The position numbers were made by a program, and so were the translations under genes. Under the pieces are notes generated by a model. That model did no database searches, was not told the DNA's origin, and worked only from the letters and a program-made list of their open reading frames with translations. Of a stretch of 64,000 nt of DNA, positions 58,199-64,000 are shown in pieces (the first letter of the stretch is position 1; the number at the start of each line of letters is the position of its first letter). Location: contig JAKLLA010000014.1 of the NCBI GenBank assembly GCA_023150375.1, forward strand, positions 1 through 64,000, written 5' to 3'. Source of the stretch: Burkholderiaceae bacterium (lineage in GTDB: Bacteria; Pseudomonadota; Gammaproteobacteria; Burkholderiales; Burkholderiaceae_C).

Positions 58199-58852
58199 AT
58201 GAACCTGTCTGCCCGATCCGCCTGGCGGTCCCTGGAGCGCCGCTGGAAGCTCTATCACATCGGCGACGAGCGCTTTCGCTTCCTCTTCGACCCCCCTCCG
58301 GCCGACGAATGGGTGTCGGTGGACTGCGAGACCACCGGGCTGAACGTCGGCCGCGACGAGATCATCTCGATCGGCGCGGTGCGCATCGTCGGCGACCGCA
58401 TCCTCACCAGCGAGCGCCTCGAGCTGCTGGTGCGGCCCAGCAAGGGCGTGTCGGCCGACAGTGTGCGGGTGCATCGCCTGCGCGAGCGCGACGTGGCCCA
58501 TGGGCTGGAGCCCGAGGAGGCGGCGCGGCGCTTCATGCACTTCGTCGGCAGCCGGCCGCTGGTGGGCTACTTCCTCGAGTTCGACGTGGCCATGCTGAAC
58601 AAGGTGATCTTTCCGATCCTGGGCATGGGCCTGCCGCAGCAGCGGATCGAGGTGTCGGCGATGTACTTCGACTACAAGAACCGCCGCCTGCCGCCGCACC
58701 TGAAGGGCGTGACCGACATCGATCTGAGCTTTGCCACGCTGCTCGAGGACCTGGGCCTGCCGCAGCGTGATGCCCACGATGCGGTCAACGACGCGGTCAT
58801 GGCCGCGCTGGCCTTCGTGAAGCTGCGTCACCTGAACGCCCCGCCCGCCTGA
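58199..58852 (+). CDS. DEDDh 3'-5' exonuclease (DnaQ-like)
   Basis: 217 aa. Catalytic residues: Asp42 and Glu44 in VDCETTGL, Asp in GYFLEFDVAML, and His/Asp in RDAHDAVNDAVMAAL. A basic N-terminal leader (about 1-25) precedes the fold. ATG at 58199, 13 bases after the DUF294 gene, so the two are almost certainly co-expressed. It is not the polymerase III epsilon subunit, since it lacks the clamp-binding/C-terminal part. Confidence 0.88.
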   Translation: MNLSARSAWRSLERRWKLYHIGDERFRFLFDPPPADEWVSVDCETTGLNVGRDEIISIGAVRIVGDRILTSERLELLVRPSKGVSADSVRVHRLRERDVAHGLEPEEAARRFMHFVGSRPLVGYFLEFDVAMLNKVIFPILGMGLPQQRIEVSAMYFDYKNRRLPPHLKGVTDIDLSFATLLEDLGLPQRDAHDAVNDAVMAALAFVKLRHLNAPPA

Positions 58853-58880
58853 GCGGACCGGGCCGGGGGCCGGTCGATCG

Positions 58881-58915
58881 AAAGCAAAAAAAAGCCCGGT
58901 GGAAACCACCGGGCT
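58881..58915 (-). terminator. Rho-independent terminator (phasin transcript)
   Basis: Read on the minus strand: AGCCCGGTGG-TTT-CCACCGGGCT followed by eight T residues. A perfect 10-bp stem. It ends transcription arriving from the phasin gene about 180 bases upstream. Confidence 0.88.
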
Positions 58916-59094
58916 GGAAGGTACCTGGAAACTGACTTTCGGGAGGTACCGAGGAGACAACCAGTCACGCAATCAGGCAAGGACGCGGGGCCTTCGCTCG
59001 ACAACGCCCCTCTGTGATCGGGGCGCCGCGCGAAAGTTCAAGACCCGGATCGCGCGAATCCCTGCCGGATGCTTCGATTTGTGATGGGCCGGGC
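58916..59094 (-). other. Long structured 3' region of the phasin transcript
   Basis: 180 bases without a gene between the phasin stop and its terminator. It contains a pair of GGTACC sites (58920-58925 and 58945-58950) and a hairpin CGCCCC/GGGGCG (59005-59025). It could be plain 3' UTR or carry a 3'-derived small RNA ending at the terminator. Confidence 0.35.
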
Positions 59095-59667
59095 TCAGGC
59101 GGCAGCGCGGCGCGGCGCCTTGGGCGCGGCAGCGGTGGCGGCCTTGGCAGCGTTGGCCGCGGTCTGGCTCATGGCCTCGAAGTTGGCTTCGGCGACGCCG
59201 ACGGCCTGCTTGGCGGCCTTCTGCACGCTTTCGACGGCGTTGTTGGCAGCGGTCATGGCCGACTTGATCAGCGCGGCGGCGTTCTCGCTGCCGGCCGGAG
59301 CGTTCTTGATCGCGGTATCCACCAGGGCCGCAACCTTCTGCTGGGTGGCATTGAACTGCGCTTCCATCAGCTTGGCCACTTCGGCCTGCGTGGCCGAGGT
59401 GATCTCGTAGACCTGACGGCTGTAGGCCGAAGCCTTCTCGGCGGCGGGCTGGAAGTAGGCCGACTGCAGCGCGAACACTTCCTGCGCGTCCTTGGCAGCC
59501 AGCAGGGCCTTGGCCTGCTCGGCGGACTCGGCCATCGTGGCGCGCACGGCCTGCAGGTTCAGCTCGACCAGCTTCTCGACGCCCTCGAAGGTCTTCTGGC
59601 TCAGCTCGACCAGGGTCTCGAGGTTGGCCTTGCCGGCGGCGACGAATTGCTCGGGCGTGGTGTTCAT
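59095..59667 (-). CDS. phaP: Phasin (PhaP), polyhydroxyalkanoate granule protein
   Basis: 190 aa; start [37 protein letters not shown] is typical of the Burkholderiales phasin family (phasin_2). The whole protein is amphipathic helix with a heptad-like pattern, an AAK/PAA-rich middle and an Ala/Lys-rich tail. It coats storage granules and limits their size. ATG at 59667. No PHA synthase is in this window. Control elements lie just upstream. Confidence 0.93.
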   Translation of the reverse strand: MNTTPEQFVAAGKANLETLVELSQKTFEGVEKLVELNLQAVRATMAESAEQAKALLAAKDAQEVFALQSAYFQPAAEKASAYSRQVYEITSATQAEVAKLMEAQFNATQQKVAALVDTAIKNAPAGSENAAALIKSAMTAANNAVESVQKAAKQAVGVAEANFEAMSQTAANAAKAATAAAPKAPRRAAA

Positions 59668-59706
59668 GAAGGGCTCCATTGGGTTTGGGATCATCCGTCA
59701 GTGCAT

Positions 59707-59781
59707 TTGTTGCACTGCAGCATGGAACGAAGTATAGGAGCCGGGCATGACATTGCAAGAGGTCTTGCTGCGCTGCAGCAA
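59707..59781 (-). promoter_or_regulatory. Phasin promoter flanked by two related dyads
   Basis: Promoter on the minus strand: -35 TTGCAA (59753-59758), 16 bases, -10 TATACT (59731-59736). Upstream dyad TTGCTGCGCTGCAGCAA (59765-59781) is a perfect 7-bp repeat; downstream site TTGTTGCACTGCAGCA (59707-59722) has the same TTGYTGC-N-CTGCAGCA pattern and overlaps the start/leader. Such TGC/GCA dyads fit binding by PhaR, the phasin repressor of PHA producers (inference). Confidence 0.65.
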
Positions 59782-59860
59782 TGATTAGGGCCGAACCTCT
59801 AACATGTCGCCTGCGTGACAGGACTGCAGCGGGCCGGGTCGCGCTGCGCTCTCGGCGGGA

Positions 59861-60592
59861 TCAGGCTGCCTGGCTGCGCTGCAGCGCCGTCGACAGGTCG
59901 GCGCGCAGCCGGCGCAGCGCCGCCAGCTCGGCCTCGGGGGCCTGCAGGGCCGACCAGAGCAGGGTGACGAGCTGCTCGGCCGCGGCGTCGATGTCGACCA
60001 CCCGGCCGGAAGTCGGCGCGGCGACCACCTCCCAGAGGATGTGCTCCATCGGGCCGAGCACCAGCGAGCGCAGCAGGCGCAGCGGCATGTCGCGGCGGAT
60101 CTCGCCACTGGCCTGGCCGCGCGAGAGCAGGTCCATCAGGGGCGCGGTGTAGCGGCGCTGCAGCGGCAGGAAGCTCTCGCCCAGTGCCTGGCCCTTCGAG
60201 CGCCCCTCCGAGAGCACCAGCGCGCACAGCCCGGTGCCCTGGATCAGGAACAGCCGCAGGTGCGTGCGCACGAGGTAGTGCAGCTGCTCGCGCAGTGGCT
60301 GTCCCCGCGGCATGCCCTGTTCGGTGGTGGCGATGATCTCGTCGTACCAGTCGCCGATCACCCGCACGCACAGCTCGCGCTTGCCGCGAAAGTAGGTGAA
60401 CACCGTGGCCTCGGAGATGCCCAGGCGCTGTGCGATCTCGGTGGTGGTGGCGCGCTCGTAGCCCTTCTCGGCGAAGACCTCGCGCCCGACGCGCAGGATG
60501 TCGCGGATGCGCTGCTCGCTCTTCGCACTGGCCGGCGAGCGGCGGCCCGCCGCGCGCGCGCCGGCTGCGGCCATGGGGTCGTGTGATGGCAT
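59861..60592 (-). CDS. TetR-family regulator divergent from liuA
   Basis: 243 aa; helix-turn-helix at about 30-75 (YERATTTEIAQRLGISEATVFTYFRGKREL) and a helical effector domain. The ATG at 60592 is chosen (MPSHDPMAAAG); MAAAG six codons later is possible. It is divergent from isovaleryl-CoA dehydrogenase, and identical dyads lie at both ends of the shared region. In betaproteobacteria the TetR protein LiuQ controls leucine/isovalerate degradation, and this may be that protein; the name is not certain. Confidence 0.85.
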   Translation of the reverse strand: MPSHDPMAAAGARAAGRRSPASAKSEQRIRDILRVGREVFAEKGYERATTTEIAQRLGISEATVFTYFRGKRELCVRVIGDWYDEIIATTEQGMPRGQPLREQLHYLVRTHLRLFLIQGTGLCALVLSEGRSKGQALGESFLPLQRRYTAPLMDLLSRGQASGEIRRDMPLRLLRSLVLGPMEHILWEVVAAPTSGRVVDIDAAAEQLVTLLWSALQAPEAELAALRRLRADLSTALQRSQAA

Positions 60593-60595
60593 GAA

Positions 60596-60610
60596 TTGAG
60601 TATGACTCAA
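60596..60610. promoter_or_regulatory. Operator 1, perfect dyad TTGAGT-N3-ACTCAA
   Basis: TTGAGTATGACTCAA sits 3 bases upstream of the TetR start codon and 5 bases before the -35 (TTGCCT, 60616-60621) of a plus-strand promoter with TAGATT at 60639-60644 (17-base spacer). Binding could block both directions. Confidence 0.8.
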
Positions 60611-60708
60611 AAATGTTGCCTTGCGCACGCTGTGCTGATAGATTCACGTCCGATGTGCCGGTGATCGGGCTCGAACGGGTGAGTCTCGATGCCGTGTCAG
60701 GGTTTTCA

Positions 60709-60723
60709 TTGAGTTTCACTCAA
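60709..60723. promoter_or_regulatory. Operator 2, perfect dyad TTGAGT-N3-ACTCAA
   Basis: TTGAGTTTCACTCAA has the same half-sites and spacing as operator 1, 113 bases away, and lies in the leader of the dehydrogenase gene, 42 bases before its ATG. Confidence 0.8.
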
Positions 60724-60765
60724 CAGTGCCGTCGGCCGCCTCTTCCGGCCGTGCAGGAGACAGCG

Positions 60766-61938
60766 ATGTTCGAATCCACCTTCACCTTCCCCCTGGGCGA
60801 CGACGTCGCGGCGCTGCGCGAGGCGGTGCGGACCTTTGCCCAGGCCGAGATCGCCCCGCGCGCGGCGCAGATCGATCGTGACAACCTCTTCCCGGCCGAC
60901 CTGTGGAAGAAGCTGGGCGACCTGGGCGTGCACGGCCTGACCGTGCCGGAGGAACTGGGCGGCACCGCGATGGGCTATGTGGCCCACATGGTGGCGATGG
61001 AGGAGATCAGCCGCGCCAGCGCCTCGGTGGGCCTGAGCTACGGCGCGCACTCCAACCTGTGCATCAACCAGATCCGCCGCAACGGCACGGACGCGCAGCG
61101 GGCGAAGTACCTGCCCAGGCTGATCAGCGGCGAGCACGTCGGCGCGCTGGCGATGAGCGAGCCGGGCGCCGGCTCCGACGTGGTCAGCATGAAGCTGCGC
61201 GCCGAGAAGAAGGGTGACCGCTACGTGCTCAACGGCAGCAAGATGTGGATCACCAACGGCGGCGATGCCGACACCCTGGTGGTCTACGCCAAGACCGAAC
61301 CCGAACTCGGCGCGCGCGGCATGACCGCCTTCATCGTCGAGAAGGGCTTCAAGGGCTTCAGCAAGGGCGAGCACCTGGACAAGCTGGGCATGCGCGGCAG
61401 CAACACCTACCCGCTGTTCTTCGACGACTGCGAGGTGCCCGAGGAGAACGTGCTGGGCGGCGAGGGCAACGGCGCCAAGGTGCTGATGAGCGGTCTGGAC
61501 TACGAGCGGGTGGTGCTCTCCGGTGGCCCGCTGGGCATCATGGCCGCCTGCCTGGACGTGGTCGTGCCCTTCGTGCACGAGCGCAAGCAGTTCGGCCAGA
61601 GCATCGGCGAGTTCCAGCTGATGCAGGGCAAGATCGCCGACATGTACTCCACCTTCCAGGCCTGCCGCGCCTACGGCTACGCGGTGGCGCAGGCCTGCGA
61701 CCGCGGCGACCACAGCCGCACGCTGCGCAAGGACGCGGCGGGCGTGATCCTCTACACCGCCGAGAAGGCCACCTGGATGGCCGGCGAGGCGATCCAGGCG
61801 CTGGGCGGCGTGGGCTACACCAACGAGTACCCGACCGGCCGACTCTGGCGCGACGCCAAGCTCTACGAGATCGGTGCGGGCACCTCCGAGATCCGCCGTA
61901 TGCTGATCGGCCGCGAACTCTTCGCTGAAACCTGCTGA
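60766..61938 (+). CDS. liuA: Isovaleryl-CoA dehydrogenase
   Basis: Oxidises isovaleryl-CoA to 3-methylcrotonyl-CoA in leucine breakdown. 390 aa acyl-CoA dehydrogenase: FAD site [17 protein letters not shown] and [19 protein letters not shown]; the catalytic Glu sits in the helix [16 protein letters not shown], the position special to isovaleryl-CoA dehydrogenases; [35 protein letters not shown] closes the fold. AGGAGA precedes the ATG at 60766. The next gene encodes the following pathway enzyme subunit. Confidence 0.95.
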   Translation: MFESTFTFPLGDDVAALREAVRTFAQAEIAPRAAQIDRDNLFPADLWKKLGDLGVHGLTVPEELGGTAMGYVAHMVAMEEISRASASVGLSYGAHSNLCINQIRRNGTDAQRAKYLPRLISGEHVGALAMSEPGAGSDVVSMKLRAEKKGDRYVLNGSKMWITNGGDADTLVVYAKTEPELGARGMTAFIVEKGFKGFSKGEHLDKLGMRGSNTYPLFFDDCEVPEENVLGGEGNGAKVLMSGLDYERVVLSGGPLGIMAACLDVVVPFVHERKQFGQSIGEFQLMQGKIADMYSTFQACRAYGYAVAQACDRGDHSRTLRKDAAGVILYTAEKATWMAGEAIQALGGVGYTNEYPTGRLWRDAKLYEIGAGTSEIRRMLIGRELFAETC

Positions 61939-61948
61939 GGCGGGCACC

Positions 61949-63583
61949 ATGGCTGTCATCGAGTCGAAGCTGAACCCGCGCGCCGCGGACGCCCAGGCCA
62001 ACGCTGCCGCGATGCGTGCGCTGGTCGAGGACCTGAACGCCAGGCTGGCGAAGATCGCCGAGGGCGGGGGCGAGGCCGCCCGCGCCAAGCACACCGCCCG
62101 CGGCAAGCTGCTGCCGCGCGAGCGGGTGGAGATGCTGCTCGACCCGGACACGCCCTTCCTGGAGATCGCGCCGCTGGCCGCACTCGGCATGTACCCGGAG
62201 AAGGACGGCCAGGGCGGCACGAAGGATGCGGCGCCCGGTGCCGGCCTCGTGGCCGGCATCGGACGCGTCGGCGGGGTGGAGTGCGTGATCGTCTGCAACG
62301 ATGCCACCGTCAAGGGCGGCACCTACTACCCGCTCACCGTCAAGAAGCACCTGCGCGCTCAGGAGATCGCGCAGCAGAACCGCCTGCCCTGCATCTACCT
62401 GGTCGACTCCGGCGGCGCCAACCTGCCCAACCAGGACGAGGTCTTCCCGGACCGCGACCACTTCGGCCGCATCTTCTTCAACCAGGCCAACCTGTCGGCC
62501 GCCGGCATCCCGCAGGTCGCGGTGGTGATGGGCAGCTGCACCGCCGGCGGCGCGTATGTGCCGGCGATGAGCGACGAGACCATCATCGTCAAGAACCAGG
62601 GCACCATCTTCCTGGGCGGCCCGCCGCTGGTGAAGGCCGCCACCGGCGAGGTGGTCAGCGCCGAGGACCTGGGCGGCGGCGACGTGCACACCCGCCTGTC
62701 CGGCGTGGCCGACCACCTGGCCGAGAACGACATTCACGCGCTGGCGCTGGCCCGCCAGGTGGTGGGCAGCCTGAACTGGCGCAAAGAGTTTCCGGTCAGG
62801 CTTCAGCCGGCGCAGGCGCCGAAGTACGAGGCCGAGGAGCTGCTCGGCGTCATCCCCACCGACACCCGCAAGCCCTTCGACGTGCGCGAGATCATCGCCC
62901 GCGTGGTCGACGGCTCCGACTTCGACGAGTTCAAGGCCCGTTACGGCACGACGCTGGTCTGCGGCTTCGCCCACATCGAGGGCATGCCGGTGGGCATCGT
63001 GGCCAACAACGGCATCCTCTTCGCCGAGTCGGCCAACAAGGGCGCGCACTTCATCGAGCTGTGCTGCCAGCGCAAGGTGCCGCTGGTCTTCCTGCAGAAC
63101 ATCACCGGCTTCATGGTGGGCCGCAAATACGAGAACGAGGGCATCGCCCGCGCCGGTGCCAAGATGGTCACCGCGGTGGCCTGCGCCAACGTGCCCAAGT
63201 TCACCGTGATCATCGGCGGCAGCTTCGGCGCCGGCAACTACGGCATGTGCGGGCGCGCCTACTCGCCGCGCTTCCTGTGGATGTGGCCGAACGCGCGCAT
63301 CTCGGTGATGGGCGGCGAGCAGGCCGCCAGCGTGCTGGCCACCGTCAAGCGCGACGGCCTCGAGGCCAAGGGCGCGAGCTGGTCGGCCGACGAGGAAGAG
63401 GCCTTCAAGGCGCCGATCCGCCAGCAGTACGAGGTGCAGGGGCACCCGTACTACGCCAGCGCCCGGCTCTGGGACGACGGCGTGATCGATCCGCGCGACA
63501 CCCGGCGCGTGCTGGCGCTGGGCCTGTCGGCCAGCCTGAACGCGCCGATCCCCGACGCGAAGTTCGGCGTGTTCCGGATGTGA
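61949..63583 (+). CDS. liuB: 3-Methylcrotonyl-CoA carboxylase, carboxyltransferase (beta) subunit
   Basis: 544 aa biotin-dependent carboxyltransferase. N-half [30 protein letters not shown] and [19 protein letters not shown]-half [19 protein letters not shown] and [20 protein letters not shown] are typical of the methylcrotonyl-CoA group rather than propionyl-CoA carboxylase. Ten bases after liuA. The biotin-bearing alpha subunit (liuD) is expected beyond the window. Confidence 0.95.
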   Translation: MAVIESKLNPRAADAQANAAAMRALVEDLNARLAKIAEGGGEAARAKHTARGKLLPRERVEMLLDPDTPFLEIAPLAALGMYPEKDGQGGTKDAAPGAGLVAGIGRVGGVECVIVCNDATVKGGTYYPLTVKKHLRAQEIAQQNRLPCIYLVDSGGANLPNQDEVFPDRDHFGRIFFNQANLSAAGIPQVAVVMGSCTAGGAYVPAMSDETIIVKNQGTIFLGGPPLVKAATGEVVSAEDLGGGDVHTRLSGVADHLAENDIHALALARQVVGSLNWRKEFPVRLQPAQAPKYEAEELLGVIPTDTRKPFDVREIIARVVDGSDFDEFKARYGTTLVCGFAHIEGMPVGIVANNGILFAESANKGAHFIELCCQRKVPLVFLQNITGFMVGRKYENEGIARAGAKMVTAVACANVPKFTVIIGGSFGAGNYGMCGRAYSPRFLWMWPNARISVMGGEQAASVLATVKRDGLEAKGASWSADEEEAFKAPIRQQYEVQGHPYYASARLWDDGVIDPRDTRRVLALGLSASLNAPIPDAKFGVFRM

Positions 63584-63588
63584 GGCCC

Positions 63589-64000
63589 ATGACCCCTGAC
63601 GTCGCAGCCGATGCCGTGTCCACGGTTCGGGCCTTCTGGCACGGCCTGAGCCTGCGGGATTGGGCGGGCGCCCGCGCGCTGTTGCGCGACGACGCCACCA
63701 TGCACTGGGTGACCTCGGGTGAGCACTACGACGACGCAGACGCGATCATCCGCGTGCAGGTGCTTTACCCCGAAGGCTGGGTGCTGCGCGTCCTGAACGT
63801 GGACGCCCTGGCCGACGGTCGCGTCCACAGCGTCGTGGAGGTGTGTCAGGACGGACGACGCTACTACGCCAACTCCCGCTTCTGTCTCGAGGGCGGCCGC
63901 ATCCGCCAGATCACCGAACATTGGGCCACCTGGGAGGCTCCGCCGGCTTGGCGCACGGCGGAGCGCTTGGGGGCCTACCACCGCGACGAGGACGCCGCAT
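63589..64000 (+). CDS. NTF2-like (SnoaL-type) protein, truncated by window end
   Basis: An open frame from the ATG at 63589, five bases after the liuB stop, with no stop before the window ends (137 codons seen). Residues such as VRAFWHGLSLRDWAGARALLRDDATMHWVTSGEHYDDADAI and the late ITEHWATWEAPPAW fit the cone-shaped NTF2-like fold, apparently almost complete. Members serve as isomerases, hydrolases or binding proteins, so function is open. Position suggests it is co-expressed with the liu genes. Confidence 0.8.
   Translation, partial: MTPDVAADAVSTVRAFWHGLSLRDWAGARALLRDDATMHWVTSGEHYDDADAIIRVQVLYPEGWVLRVLNVDALADGRVHSVVEVCQDGRRYYANSRFCLEGGRIRQITEHWATWEAPPAWRTAERLGAYHRDEDAA

Noticed and set aside
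58893-58915. The 58893-58915 hairpin as a terminator for the plus-strand exonuclease gene
   Set aside because: On the plus strand the stem is followed by GGAAGGTACC with no T-run; the run of eight T residues exists only on the minus strand, so it belongs to the phasin transcript.

Overview
This window looks like chromosomal DNA of a high-GC betaproteobacterium of the order Burkholderiales, probably near the Leptothrix/Rubrivivax/Sphaerotilus/Ideonella group. The assignment is inferred from gene order and protein character, not from a search. Supporting points are the run asd-fimV-truA-trpF-trpB-trpA-accD-folC-SPOR-cvpA-purF, a phasin gene (polyhydroxyalkanoate granules), a betaproteobacterial phenylacetate (paa) cluster and a TetR-controlled leucine-catabolism (liu) start. 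I see no insertion sequence, prophage, CRISPR array or clear genomic island. No gene-free stretch exceeds about 260 bases; the roughly 1 kb between gltX and the phosphohexomutase gene is filled by six tRNA genes.

Layout. 1-2650: end of an unknown gene, a small unknown protein, lexA, a divergent L-asparaginase and tRNA-Leu(UAA). 2670-7189 (minus strand): mtfA, lpxH, two cyclophilins (one cytoplasmic, one exported) and an L,D-transpeptidase, tightly packed with start/stop overlaps. 7390-13406: cysS, an AlkA-like DNA glycosylase, accA, tilS, lysC and tRNA-Ser(GCU). 13556-18057: leuC, leuD, leuB, asd. 18275-31588: fimV (ends in a good terminator), then truA-trpF-trpB-trpA-accD-folC-SPOR-cvpA-purF-gltX. 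31684-32475: a tandemly duplicated tRNA-Ala/Glu/Asp cassette with its own promoter and a terminator only after the second copy. 32644-35425: phosphohexomutase and waaA. 35539-43102 (minus): tolC, rhodanese, an isoaspartyl methyltransferase-like protein, RND pump, adaptor and TetR repressor, together a plausible tripartite efflux system.

43208-54698 is a phenylacetate degradation island: paaY divergent from paaG-I-K-A-B-C-D-E, a TetR repressor (paaR-like), an orphan substrate-binding protein and paaZ. It covers CoA activation, ring epoxidation, isomerisation, ring opening and thioester rescue; the beta-oxidation genes paaF, paaH and paaJ are not here. 54754-56173 holds two poorly known exported proteins. 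56362-58852 holds a two-gene module of unknown job: a CBS/DUF294 nucleotidyltransferase-like protein with a degenerate cyclic-nucleotide-binding domain, and a DEDDh exonuclease. 59095-59667 is a phasin whose promoter is flanked by two related dyads. 59861-64000 is a TetR regulator divergent from isovaleryl-CoA dehydrogenase and methylcrotonyl-CoA carboxylase beta, with two perfect matching operators in between, then a partial NTF2-like protein.

Most genes are conserved housekeeping or catabolic genes. The items that merit attention are regulatory (paired operators at 60596-60723 and 59707-59781, LexA boxes at 1430-1464, the paa control region), the tRNA cassette duplication, a probable frameshift at the end of cvpA and the DUF294/exonuclease pair. 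I did not find strong evidence for a wholly new system.
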